Shown one piece after another: positions 16,543 through 24,681 of a stretch of DNA of 64,000 nucleotides. This DNA comes from Rubrivivax sp. SCN 71-131 (GTDB lineage Bacteria; Pseudomonadota; Gammaproteobacteria; Burkholderiales; Burkholderiaceae_C). The position numbers and the translations under genes are program-made. The notes under the pieces are model-generated. The model ran no database searches. It had not been told where the DNA came from and saw only the letters and a list, made by a program, of their open reading frames with translations. Where the stretch lies: positions 62,001-126,000 of the forward strand of contig MEFD01000012.1 of the NCBI GenBank assembly GCA_001724995.1, given 5' to 3'. How positions within the stretch are numbered: the stretch's first letter is position 1; each line of letters begins with the position of its first letter.

Positions 16543-16941
16543 GTGGGCATGGACGGCCGTGTACGCGAACCTCGACAACAGCCTGGCGATGCGTCATCGT
16601 CACGCGACGCGGCGACTGCCTTGCCCTGGCTCGTCGTCACCACCGTCGGCACGGCCGGCGACGCGGACCGCCTGGCACGCTTGGCGGTCGAGCAGCGCCT
16701 GACCGCGTGTGCGCAGATCGAGCGCATCCGCAGCGTCTACCGTTGGCAGGGCGCCGTGCACGAGGACGCCGAGTTCCGCGTCCTCTTCAAGACCGCCGCG
16801 GACCGCGTCGACGCGCTGATGGAGGCGTTGCGCAGCACCCATCCCTACGCGCTGCCGGCGCTGCACGCCCTTGCCGTGGACAAGGCCGAACAGGCCTACG
16901 CCGTCTGGGTGCACGAGAGCACGCGCGACGGCGGCGCCTGA
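16543..16941 (+). CDS. cutA: CutA-type divalent-cation tolerance protein
   Basis: A small trimeric ferredoxin-like protein linked to copper/divalent metal tolerance (family knowledge; mechanism unsettled). Core motifs are present: WLVVTTVGTAGDADRLARL, LTACAQIERIRSVYRWQG, FRVLFKTAADRVDALM and HPYALPALHAL, with the conserved Cys in TACAQ. The usual length is about 105-112 residues; the open frame gives 132 from GTG, and the extra N-terminal 28 residues look non-conserved. The true start may therefore be the ATG at 16549 or further in. It starts directly after the DUF1501 stop and is followed by an amidase gene after 55 bases. Confidence 0.85.
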   Translation: MGMDGRVREPRQQPGDASSSRDAATALPWLVVTTVGTAGDADRLARLAVEQRLTACAQIERIRSVYRWQGAVHEDAEFRVLFKTAADRVDALMEALRSTHPYALPALHALAVDKAEQAYAVWVHESTRDGGA

Positions 16942-16996
16942 GCACGGTCGCCGTACGGGCCTGCCCTGGCACCCGAGCCGATCCCGGACGCGAACC

Positions 16997-18430
16997 ATGA
17001 ACCTCATCGATCTCGACGCCCACGATCTCAGCAACGCGATCCACGCGCGGCAGGTGTCCTGCCGCGAGGTGATGCAGGCTTACCTCGGGCGCATCCACGA
17101 GCTCAACCCCAGGGCCAACGCGATCGTCAACCTCGCTCCTGACGACACCCTGCTGCAGCAAGCCGACGCGCGCGACGCGCAGCTCGCGCGCGGCGAGTCG
17201 ATGGGCTGGCTGCACGGCATCCCGCAGGCGATCAAGGACACCGGACAGGCGATCGGCTTCCCGACGACCTTCGGCACGCCGTTGCTGGCGCATTCGACGG
17301 CAGCGGTCGACAGCCTCTACGTGCAGCGCATGAAGGCCGCGGGCTGCATCGTCATCGGCAAGACGAACATGCCGGAGTTCGGCCTCGGCTCCAACACCTA
17401 CAACCCGCTCTTCGGCGTCACCGCGAACGCCTGGGACGAGAGCGTCACCTGCGGCGGCAGCAGCGGCGGTGCGGCGGTGGCGCTTTCGCTGCGGCTGCTG
17501 CCGGTGGCCGACGGATCGGACTTCATGGGTTCGCTGCGCAACCCGGCGGGATGGAGCCACGTCATCGGCCTGCGCCCGAGCCAGGGCCGCGTGCCGGGCT
17601 GGCCGCGGCCGGAGCTGTTCGTGAGCCAGCTCGCCACCGACGGGCCGTTGGGCCGCAGCGTGCGCGACGTCGCGCGGCTGCTCTCGACGCAGGCGGGCTT
17701 CGACGCGCGCACGCCGCTTGCGCTCACCGACGGGCCGCGCGACTTCGTGCCGCCGCCGGACGCCTCGCTGCGCGGGCTGCGCGTGGGCTGGCTCGCCGAC
17801 CTCGGCGGGCACCTGGCGATGGAGGACGGCATCCTCGCCTGCTGCGAGCAGGCGCTGCGCACGATGGAGCGCGGCGGCGCCATCGTCGAGCCGGCGACGC
17901 TCGACGTCGACCTGCACGCGCTCTGGCAGGCCTGGCTGCTGTGGCGGCGCGCACTGATCGCGCCCATCGTCGCGATGACGCTCTCGCTGCCCGGCGCCTC
18001 GCGCGAACAGGTCAAGCCCGAGGCGCTGTGGGAGCTCGACCAGGCCGCGGGCCTTTCCAACGCCGACTTCATCCAGGCCGCGGCGGTGCGCACGGCCTTC
18101 TATCAGCACATGCGCACGCTCTACGAGCGCTTCGACCTGCTGGCGCTGCCGGTGGCGCAGTGCTGGCCGTTCCCGCCCGCGCAGGCCTGGCCGCGCGAAG
18201 TCGGTGGCCGCACGATGCAGACCTACCACCAGTGGATGGAATGCACGCTTTACGCGACCTTCGCCGGCCTGCCGGCGATCAGCCTGCCCGCGGGCTTCCA
18301 CGAGAACGGCCGCTGGCCCTGCGGCATCCAGCTCATCGGCCCCCCTCAGGGCGACGCCGAGCTTCTGCATGCGGCACAGGGCTACGAGAACCTGGCCGCG
18401 GAGCTGATGGCGCGAAGGCCTCGAGCGTAG
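16997..18430 (+). CDS. amidase (amidase-signature family)
   Basis: Hydrolyses a C-N amide bond of unknown substrate. The 477-residue protein carries the Ser-cisSer-Lys machinery: lysine in GIPQAIKDTGQAIG, the Gly/Ser loop TCGGSSGGAAVAL, and the nucleophile region DGSDFMGSLRNPAGW. PGWPRPELFVSQLATDGPLG follows as usual. The C-terminal segment ATFAGLPAISLPAGF is standard. There is no signal peptide. The closest type by feel is the GatA-like stand-alone amidase group rather than tRNA-Gln amidotransferase, because gatB and gatC are absent. It follows cutA closely on the same strand. Confidence 0.88.
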   Translation: MNLIDLDAHDLSNAIHARQVSCREVMQAYLGRIHELNPRANAIVNLAPDDTLLQQADARDAQLARGESMGWLHGIPQAIKDTGQAIGFPTTFGTPLLAHSTAAVDSLYVQRMKAAGCIVIGKTNMPEFGLGSNTYNPLFGVTANAWDESVTCGGSSGGAAVALSLRLLPVADGSDFMGSLRNPAGWSHVIGLRPSQGRVPGWPRPELFVSQLATDGPLGRSVRDVARLLSTQAGFDARTPLALTDGPRDFVPPPDASLRGLRVGWLADLGGHLAMEDGILACCEQALRTMERGGAIVEPATLDVDLHALWQAWLLWRRALIAPIVAMTLSLPGASREQVKPEALWELDQAAGLSNADFIQAAAVRTAFYQHMRTLYERFDLLALPVAQCWPFPPAQAWPREVGGRTMQTYHQWMECTLYATFAGLPAISLPAGFHENGRWPCGIQLIGPPQGDAELLHAAQGYENLAAELMARRPRA

Positions 18431-18452
18431 CCGCGCTCACCACAGTAAAGGC

Positions 18453-18794
18453 TCAGCCCGGATGATGCGCTGCCTCGGCCAATACCTTCGCAGCCCACTG
18501 GTTCAGGCTGGTGCCGGCCGCCTGCGCCGCTACCAGGGCAGCGCCATGGACCTCCGGCGGAACACGCAGCATCAGCTTGCCGCTGGCCGGCTGCTGCGGC
18601 GCTTTGCCGATCCTGGCGCAGGTCTCGAGGTAGTCGTCCACGGCCTCCTCGAACGCAGCGCGCAGCTCGGCGACGCTGTCGGCGTGAAAGCTCACGATGT
18701 CGCCGATGCCGATCAGGCGGCCCACCAGGATGTTGTCACGAGCGTCGAATTCGACGCGGGCTGTCTGGCCCTTGTAGGTCATGGTGCTGCTCAT
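18453..18794 (-). CDS. hicB: HicB-family antitoxin
   Basis: A 113-residue antitoxin with the partial RNase H-like HicB fold (MTYKGQTARVEFDARDNILV, GRLIGIGDIVSFHADSVAEL, FEEAVDDYLETCARIGK) and a C-terminal ribbon-helix-helix-like DNA-binding tail (GKLMLRVPPEVHGAALVAAQ, then GTSLNQWAAKVLAEAA). It neutralises HicA and represses its own promoter, by family analogy. The start overlaps the hicA stop as ATGA, so it is the second gene of the pair. A second ATG four codons in is an alternative start. It is convergent with the amidase gene. Confidence 0.9.
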   Translation of the reverse strand: MSSTMTYKGQTARVEFDARDNILVGRLIGIGDIVSFHADSVAELRAAFEEAVDDYLETCARIGKAPQQPASGKLMLRVPPEVHGAALVAAQAAGTSLNQWAAKVLAEAAHHPG

Positions 18795-19045
18795 GGTTCG
18801 ATTCCGATCAACGCCAGAAAGGCCCGGGCGTCTTCGACTTGGTACGGCTTGGCCTCTTTGGCCGGGTGCGGGCGATGGAAGCTCGCCACGTGCGTGCCAT
18901 GCACGAAGCGCATCCGCGAGCCACGGCCTTCGACGACCGTGCAACCGACCGCGATCAGCAGCGCCTCGATACGCGCCCATTCCAACGTTGCTGCCGTCGG
19001 CTTGCCGAATACTGCTTCGAGCGTCTTGCGGTGCCTGCCGTTCAC
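18791..19045 (-). CDS. hicA: HicA-family mRNA interferase toxin
   Basis: An 84-residue double-stranded-RNA-binding-fold toxin, first gene of the hicAB pair. Recognisable are the LEWARIEALLIAVGCTVVEG helix/strand, RGSRMRFVHG and ASFHRPHPAKEAKPYQVEDA followed by LALIGI. The catalytic His of the classic GSH motif is Arg here (GSRM), a variant seen, as I recall, in the HRPHP subgroup, so activity cannot be assumed. I chose the GTG start because GGGGG precedes it and the upstream in-frame codons overlap the operator-like repeats. It is translationally coupled to hicB by a 4-base overlap. Confidence 0.85.
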   Translation of the reverse strand: MNGRHRKTLEAVFGKPTAATLEWARIEALLIAVGCTVVEGRGSRMRFVHGTHVASFHRPHPAKEAKPYQVEDARAFLALIGIEP

Positions 19046-19054
19046 CCCCAAATG

Positions 19055-19093
19055 ATTGCAAGAATTGCAATCGCATGCAAGCCTAATTTGCAA
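19055..19093 (-). promoter_or_regulatory. hicAB promoter with inverted-repeat operator
   Basis: An AT-rich island just upstream of hicA holds a perfect inverted repeat ATTGCAA-GAA-TTGCAAT (19055-19071). On the minus strand TTGCAA (19093-19088) and TGCAAT, the latter inside the repeat, are 18 bp apart and could be -35 and -10 boxes. A repressor bound to the repeat would cover the -10, which fits HicB autoregulation. GGGGG and the hicA GTG follow directly. Confidence 0.55.
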
Positions 19094-19259
19094 GCATACC
19101 CTCGGCTTCGACGATGTCTCGGGACGTCGATAGCATGCGAAGGGTCAGCCGCCGCGGAAGCAGTCCGGCGCCATCGCAGGAATACAGGGGATGCGACTTC
19201 GGCGCGCTTCGATCCGGCCCCGAGCCTGGCATCCTCGATACCCCTGGCATGAACCGCGC

Positions 19260-19910
19260 ATGAAACTGATCGACGCCTTGCAGGAAGAACACGCCCTGAT
19301 CGATGCGGTGCTCGGGTCGCTTCGGACCTACGTCGACGCGCTCGCCGACGGCCGCGCGGATGTGGCCGACGGCGCGCGCTTCGTGGCCTTCCTCACCACG
19401 TTCGTCGGGCAGTTCCACCACGAGCGTGAGGAGGACGTTTTGCTCGAGGCGCTGGTCACCCAGGCCGAACTGCCGCGCGAGCGCGGGCCCGTGTTCGCCA
19501 TCCTGCAGGAGCACGCCGAGATGGAAGGCTGGCTGCGCGCGATGACGCCGCTCCTCGAACGGGGCGCGCCGTCCGCGGAGGATCACGCCCGTCTTCACGC
19601 GCTGGCCGTGCGCTACACGCGCGCGCTGTGGCGGCACATCGACGCCGAGAACTCCGTCCTCTACGTCGAGGGCACGCTGCGGCTGGGCCGCCACGGCGTC
19701 CACGAATTGCCGGACCGGCCGATGCGCGACGCCGAGGCCGCCGCGCGCGAAGACGCTGCCGCGCTGCTGCTGCGCTACCCGCCGATCGAGGATGCGGTGC
19801 TCGCGCGCGGCGAGGGCTGCTTCATGTGCCGCGCCCATGGCGACACCTGCGACGGCCTCGAAGCCGAGTGGTGGAACGAGCTCGAGTGGGACGAGTTCTT
19901 CGAGCGCTGA
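19260..19910 (+). CDS. hemerythrin-like (HHE) protein with cysteine-rich tail
   Basis: A 216-residue protein. The first 140 residues form an HHE four-helix bundle with candidate di-iron ligands at EEHALID (His11), QFHHEREEDVLLEAL, AILQEHAEMEGW and RHIDAENSVLY. This is the cytoplasmic hemerythrin/YtfE-like type, thought to handle O2, NO or iron. Beyond it, a tail of about 75 residues has an uncommon cluster GCFMCRAHGDTC that could bind another metal. The start is the ATG at MKLIDALQEEH, the standard opening. It runs alone, convergent with the ligase gene. Confidence 0.82.
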   Translation: MKLIDALQEEHALIDAVLGSLRTYVDALADGRADVADGARFVAFLTTFVGQFHHEREEDVLLEALVTQAELPRERGPVFAILQEHAEMEGWLRAMTPLLERGAPSAEDHARLHALAVRYTRALWRHIDAENSVLYVEGTLRLGRHGVHELPDRPMRDAEAAAREDAAALLLRYPPIEDAVLARGEGCFMCRAHGDTCDGLEAEWWNELEWDEFFER

Positions 19911-19929
19911 GGCGACCCGCCGCCGCGCT

Positions 19930-21357
19930 TCATCTCGACGCAAGCTTGCCGCGCCGCGGCGGACGCTCGGCGGCGTCGGGCTTGACGCCCGCATGTGCCA
20001 CCACGCGCTGCACCTTGCCGCTGCGTCCGCGCTGCGGCGGCGTATCGGGGTCGTGGCGCAGGCGCAGCGCGGCAGCCCCCTGTTGTGCCGCATGGCGCTG
20101 CAACACCTCGCGGCAGCGCGCCCAGCAGCCGGCTTCTTCGCCGGCGCCCAGGCGCAGCACGAGCGTGCGCGCGTCGTGCTGGCAGAGCTGGAAGTCGAAC
20201 ACGCCGGCTTCGTCCTCGAGCACGGTGGACAGCGCCATCGGCAGCAGCGTCACCCACTGGCCGTGGGCGCCGCGCAGGTGCAGCACGTCGTCCTGGCGGC
20301 CCTCGACCTCGATCACCGGCAAGGGGCTGCCACAGGCGCAGCGCCCGGGGACGAAGCGCACGCGGTCGCCGAGGTCGTAGCGCAGCAGCGGCTGCACGTG
20401 GTTGGCGAGGTTCGTCAGCAGCGTCGTGTACGAGAGCGTGCCTTCGGGCACCGGCTGCAGCCGTTCATCCACCGCTTCGAGAATGACCCAGTCGGCGTTG
20501 AGGTGCAGCGCCTCGTGCGCGCATTCGGCGGCGATCGTCAGGAACTCCGAGGCGCCGTAGCTGTTGCGCACCGGGCAGCCGAAGGCCGCTGCGATCGCCT
20601 CGCGCTGCGCCGCACCCAGCGTCTCGCCGCCGGTCATCAGCTGCGACAGGCGCAGATGCAGCGTGCCCTGGCGCTGGCAGGCGGCGAGCAGCGCCGCGGC
20701 CGTCGGGTAGGTCGCCAGGCGCGTGGGCTGCCAGGCGTCGAGTTGCGCCAGCAGCTCGGGCAAGGGCTGCAGGATCGAGAAGCTGCGCAGCATCGGCGCC
20801 AGCCAGGGGTTCAGGCGGCGCAGGCGCTGCACCGAGGCGAAGCTCGCGAAGTGGCCATCGATCGCGCCGACGAAGGCCATGCGTGCGCCCGGGGCGGCAC
20901 CCCTCCAGGCCGCACGCGGGTCGGCCCAGCCCGGGCGCAGCGCTTCCAGCGCGTCGTACACCGCCATCGCCTGGGGGTCGTGCAGGAACAGGCCCGGGTT
21001 GCCGCTGCTGCCCGAGCTCTCCCACACCGCGTAGCGTCCGTTCAGCGGCCGGCCGGCGCGCGCGGCGTCGCGCACGAAGGCGCGCGCCCGCGCGAGGTCG
21101 ACGTCGCGCGCGGCCAGCGCATCGTCGAAGTGGGCCATGAGCAGCGCCTTGTCCATCGACGGCAAATCGGCCAGCGACGCGTCGTCGGGCAACGCCGCCA
21201 GTCGGCGCGCGTGCAGCGGTGCGCCACGCGCTGCGGCCACCAGCGCCGCCAGCCGCTGCGCCTGCACGGCGGCCAGGTGCGCGGGCGTCGCGTGCGAGCG
21301 GGCCGCCACGTCTGCCGCGGTGGACATGCTGCGCCAGAGGTCGAATTCGTCGCTCAT
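19930..21357 (-). CDS. PaaK-like adenylate-forming ligase of unknown substrate
   Basis: A 475-residue AMP-forming enzyme of the phenylacetate-CoA ligase type. The phosphate loop is VWESSGSSGNPGLFLHD. The adenine/carboxylate region shows MTGGETLGAAQREAIA and NSYGASEFLTIAAEC, with LLRYDLGDRVRFVPG (the Asp contacting ribose) and CACGSPLPVIEVEGRQDD before the hinge. C-terminal GRSGKVQRVV retains a Lys near the catalytic position. N-terminal sequence is divergent, so the acid substrate is not readable. No phenylacetate genes lie nearby; it stands alone and converges on the hemerythrin gene. Confidence 0.82.
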   Translation of the reverse strand: MSDEFDLWRSMSTAADVAARSHATPAHLAAVQAQRLAALVAAARGAPLHARRLAALPDDASLADLPSMDKALLMAHFDDALAARDVDLARARAFVRDAARAGRPLNGRYAVWESSGSSGNPGLFLHDPQAMAVYDALEALRPGWADPRAAWRGAAPGARMAFVGAIDGHFASFASVQRLRRLNPWLAPMLRSFSILQPLPELLAQLDAWQPTRLATYPTAAALLAACQRQGTLHLRLSQLMTGGETLGAAQREAIAAAFGCPVRNSYGASEFLTIAAECAHEALHLNADWVILEAVDERLQPVPEGTLSYTTLLTNLANHVQPLLRYDLGDRVRFVPGRCACGSPLPVIEVEGRQDDVLHLRGAHGQWVTLLPMALSTVLEDEAGVFDFQLCQHDARTLVLRLGAGEEAGCWARCREVLQRHAAQQGAAALRLRHDPDTPPQRGRSGKVQRVVAHAGVKPDAAERPPRRGKLASR

Positions 21358-21500
21358 CGAAACCGCGCGACACCGCGCGCCAGCCAGGCCCCCCTCTCTC
21401 TCCCGGATGCCATTGAAGCCTACCGGACTGCCACGGGCCTTACGGCGGGGCGGCCCGCGGTTCCTCCGTGTCCATTGCGGCATCGGTTCGTCGCGGACGC

Positions 21501-21516
21501 GTTGATGGCCATCAAC
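21501..21516. promoter_or_regulatory. 16-bp perfect palindrome upstream of the DUF1508 gene
   Basis: GTTGATGGCCATCAAC is a perfect palindrome 72 bases before the DUF1508 start, in the 230-base gap after the ligase gene. TACGAT at 21531-21536 could be a -10 box. A regulator site is possible but nothing names the protein. Confidence 0.3.
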
Positions 21517-21587
21517 GAAGCACACTTGCGTACGATGGCGTACCGGCCCAGAGCCGGTTTCACCCCACCCGCAAGGAGACCCTTCCG

Positions 21588-21917
21588 ATGGCGACCTGGT
21601 TCGACCTCACCAAAAGCAGCGACGGGAAGTATCGATTCGCACTCAGGAACGACGGCGGCACCCTGCTCGGCAGCGAAGCCTACGAGGCCAAGGCCTCGGC
21701 GCAGCAAGGCATCGCGTCGGTCCAGGCAAACGCATCGCAGCCCGAGCGCTGCGAGCGCAAGACGGCCAGCGACGGCCGCTTCTACTTCAACCTGAAGGCC
21801 GGCAATGGACAGGTGATCGGCACCAGTCCGATGTTCGCCACCGAGGCCGCACGCGACGGCGCGGTCGCCGCCGCCCAGTCGGGCGCGGCAGGCGCCGAGG
21901 TCAGGGACGCGAGCTGA
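21588..21917 (+). CDS. DUF1508 (YegP-like) tandem-repeat protein
   Basis: A 109-residue protein made of two copies of the DUF1508 motif: GKYRFALRNDGGTLLGSEAY and GRFYFNLKAGNGQVIGTSPM, each followed by an Ala-rich helix (AQQGIASVQANA, ARDGAVAAAQSGA). The family (YegP) is a beta-beta-beta-alpha repeat fold of unknown function. AAGGAG lies 11 nt before the ATG. It is a single gene with its own upstream gap; the next gene begins 79 bases on. Confidence 0.88.
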   Translation: MATWFDLTKSSDGKYRFALRNDGGTLLGSEAYEAKASAQQGIASVQANASQPERCERKTASDGRFYFNLKAGNGQVIGTSPMFATEAARDGAVAAAQSGAAGAEVRDAS

Positions 21918-21996
21918 AGCGACTCGGCCCACCCCGGCCCGCGATCGCGCGATCGCGCCGCTGCGCGCACACGGGCCGGGGTGGGCCGTCGACGAC

Positions 21997-22458
21997 ATGG
22001 ACTTTCTCGAGCTGAAGATTCCCCCGCCTCTCGTCGGCGCGCTGTGCGCACTGGCGATGTGGGGCCTGGCGGGGCTGGCCCCCGGCTGGCCCGACGCGCC
22101 CACGCTGCGCGCGCTGGCCGCGGGCGCGCTGTTGGCGGCGGGCCTGGCCATCGACCTGCTCGGGCTGCTCGGCTTTCGTGCGCAGCGCACGACGATCAAC
22201 CCGCTGGCGCCGCAGCGCAGCTCGGCGCTGGTCACCGGCGGCATCTACCGCCTGACGCGCAACCCGATGTACCTCGGCATGGGTGCCCTGCTGCTGGCCT
22301 GGGCGGTATGGCTGTGGGCGCCGCTGGCGCTGCTCGGGCCGCCGGCTTTCGTCCTCTACATCACGCGCTTCCAGATCCGTCCCGAGGAGCGCGTGCTGCA
22401 GCGTCTCTTCGGCGACGCCTACACGCATTACACGCGCCGCGTACGACGCTGGCTGTAG
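21997..22458 (+). CDS. isoprenylcysteine/phospholipid-methyltransferase-like membrane protein
   Basis: A 153-residue protein with four hydrophobic segments and the C-terminal signature of the ICMT/PEMT fold: RQR-like RAQRTTINPLAPQRSSALVT, GGIYRLTRNPMYLGMGALLL, and the end IRPEERVLQRLFGDAYTHYT. Bacterial members are methyltransferase-like proteins of unknown substrate; the RNPMYLG and EER motifs bind S-adenosylmethionine in the family. The ATG MDFLELKIPPPLVG is the natural start. It is probably independent of the ProQ-like gene 113 bases downstream. Confidence 0.85.
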   Translation: MDFLELKIPPPLVGALCALAMWGLAGLAPGWPDAPTLRALAAGALLAAGLAIDLLGLLGFRAQRTTINPLAPQRSSALVTGGIYRLTRNPMYLGMGALLLAWAVWLWAPLALLGPPAFVLYITRFQIRPEERVLQRLFGDAYTHYTRRVRRWL

Positions 22459-22571
22459 CCCTGGTCGCCGCCGAAGCGCTTCGCCGCGGCGGCGCCGGCA
22501 GGAGACAATCGCGCGCCACGATCGAACCTCGAATTTGCCGCGACCCGAGTCGCCGCGCCCGAGAGAGCCCC

Positions 22572-24659
22572 ATGCCCAACGAAACGCCCTCTTCGCCCGA
22601 CGCTGCGACGCCGACGCCCGCGGCGACTGATCCCGACCCCGCGCCGCCCACGCCCTTACCCGAAGCCGAAGCCGAAGCGCAGCCGCCCGCTGCACCCGCC
22701 CCGCAGGGGCCGCAGGGACGGCAAGCACCGCGCCGCGGCGACAAGCGCGGTGCGCCGGTGGACACGACGGCCTGCGCCGCGGAACTGAAGGCACGCTTTC
22801 CGGCGCTCTTCGGCGGCCCGCCCAAGCCGCTGAAGCTGCGCGTCCAAGCCGACATCCAGGAGCGCGCGCCCGGCGTCTTCACGCGCGCGGCGCTGTCGGC
22901 CTTCCTGCATCGCCACACCACCAGCACGGGCTACCTGATCGCGCTCACGCAGCAGGGCCAGCGGCTGGATCTCGACGGTCAACCCGCAGGCGAAGTCGCC
23001 GCCGAGCACCGTGAGGCCGCAGCCCAGGAAGTCGAGCGCCGCCGCGCACGCCGCCAGGAACGCGAGGCGCAGATGCGCCCGGCGGGACCCGGGCCGCGCG
23101 CGGCAGCGCGGCAGGCGCCGCAGTCGCCGCAGACGCGCGCACCGGAGCGCCGGCCGGCGGCTGCGCCGCCCTCCGCCGACGAGGCCGCGCGGCGCGAACG
23201 CGCACAGCTCCTGCGTGCCTTCGAGAGCAGCCCGCTGGCGAAGTCGAACTTCTGCGCGCTCAAGGGCATCACGCCGCAGACGCTCGACGCCCAGCTCGCG
23301 CTGGCGCGCGCGGAGGCCGCCGCCTGGATGGCGGCACGCCCGCCCGCCGAGGCGCCTGCACGACCCGAGCGCCCGCACGAGCGCCGCGAGGCCCCTCGCC
23401 GCGAGCCCCGGCACGAGCAGCGCACTGAGCGTCCCGATCATCCTGAACGCCCCGAGCGCCCCGAGCGCCCCGCCCGTCCACGCAGCCAAGGGCAGGCACA
23501 AGCGCGATCACCCATGAAGGCGCAGGGCGCGGAACCGGGTCAGGATTCGCGGCCGATCGCGCGCCATCCGCACGCCGAGGCCGCGCCGCCGGCGCGGGTG
23601 GTGCAGGCGCAGGCGCTGCGGCGGCTGGTGCAGGCGCTGGTCGAACGCAGCGGCTCGTCGCCCATCGAGGCCGAACGCGTCGCGCACCACCTCGTCGATG
23701 CCGACCTCAGCGGGCACGACACGCACGGCGTCGCCATGCTGCCGCGCTACCTCGAGAACCTGCGCACCGGCGGCCTCGTCGCCAACCGCGAGCTCGTCGT
23801 CGTCCACGACCATGGCGCACTCGTGACGCTGGACGGCCAGGCCGGCTACGGGCAGGTCATCGGCGCGCAGGCGATGGCGCTGGGCATCGAACGCGCACGC
23901 GTGCACGGCGTCGCCGTGCTCGGCCTGGCCAACAGCCATCACCTGGGCCGCATCGGTGCCTACGCCGAGCAATGCCTGGACGCCGGGCTGGTCTCGATCC
24001 ACTTCGTCAACGTCGTCACCCAGCCGCTGGTCGCGCCCTTCGGCGGCAGCGACGCACGGCTGGCGACCAACCCGATGTGCGTCGGCCTCCCCATGGGCCC
24101 AGCGCTCGAGCCGCTGCTGCTGGACTTCGCCACCAGCCGCATCGCCATGGGCAAGGTGCACGAGGCGCAGCGGCAAGGCCGGCCGCTGCCGCCGGGCGCG
24201 GCGATCGACGCCGAGGGCCGCCCGTCGCGCGACCCCGGCGTGATGCTGCAGGAACCGCGCGGCGCGCTGCTGCCCCTGGGTGCGCACAAGGGCTACGGGC
24301 TGGCGGTGGCCTGCGAACTGCTCGCGGGCGCGCTCACCGGCGGCCTGACGCTGCACCAGCCGCGGGCCGCGGGCGCGATCATCAACAACATGCTGAGCAT
24401 CCTCGTCGACCCCGAGCGCCTGGGCACCGCGGCGCACCTGGCCGCGCAGGCGCACGCCTTCGCCGACTGGGTGAAGGCCTCGCCCCCGACGCGCGAGAGC
24501 GGCGTCATGCTGCCCGGCGAACCCGAGGCGGCCAGCCGCAGGCGTCGCCGCGCCGAAGGCATCGCGCTCGATGCGGCGACCTGGGCCGGGCTGCTGGCCG
24601 CCGGCAGCGTACTGGGGATCGAGGACGCGGCGCTGCTGGCGCTCGCCGAGGGCGGCTGA
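22572..24659 (+). CDS. ProQ/FinO RNA-chaperone domain fused in frame to an Ldh2-type malate/lactate dehydrogenase
   Basis: One uninterrupted frame of 695 codons. Residues about 1-60 are Pro/Ala/Glu-rich; about 60-150 are a ProQ/FinO domain (AELKARFPALFGGPPKPLKL, GVFTRAALSAFLHRHTTSTG, YLIALTQQGQRLDLDGQPAG); about 150-310 are a basic Arg/Glu/Pro linker that includes FESSPLAKSNFCALKGI. Residues about 340-690 are an Ldh2 oxidoreductase (GHDTHGVAMLPRYLENLRTG, LANSHHLGRIGAYAEQC, LATNPMCVGLP, LPLGAHKGYGLAVACELLAG). An ATG at 23514 in this frame could start the dehydrogenase separately. A TGA in the +1 frame overlaps it, so two coupled genes are the alternative. I see no good ribosome site at 23514. 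Confidence 0.7.
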   Translation: MPNETPSSPDAATPTPAATDPDPAPPTPLPEAEAEAQPPAAPAPQGPQGRQAPRRGDKRGAPVDTTACAAELKARFPALFGGPPKPLKLRVQADIQERAPGVFTRAALSAFLHRHTTSTGYLIALTQQGQRLDLDGQPAGEVAAEHREAAAQEVERRRARRQEREAQMRPAGPGPRAAARQAPQSPQTRAPERRPAAAPPSADEAARRERAQLLRAFESSPLAKSNFCALKGITPQTLDAQLALARAEAAAWMAARPPAEAPARPERPHERREAPRREPRHEQRTERPDHPERPERPERPARPRSQGQAQARSPMKAQGAEPGQDSRPIARHPHAEAAPPARVVQAQALRRLVQALVERSGSSPIEAERVAHHLVDADLSGHDTHGVAMLPRYLENLRTGGLVANRELVVVHDHGALVTLDGQAGYGQVIGAQAMALGIERARVHGVAVLGLANSHHLGRIGAYAEQCLDAGLVSIHFVNVVTQPLVAPFGGSDARLATNPMCVGLPMGPALEPLLLDFATSRIAMGKVHEAQRQGRPLPPGAAIDAEGRPSRDPGVMLQEPRGALLPLGAHKGYGLAVACELLAGALTGGLTLHQPRAAGAIINNMLSILVDPERLGTAAHLAAQAHAFADWVKASPPTRESGVMLPGEPEAASRRRRRAEGIALDAATWAGLLAAGSVLGIEDAALLALAEGG

Positions 24660-24681
24660 ACCCGGCGCGCCTCGCCTGCGG

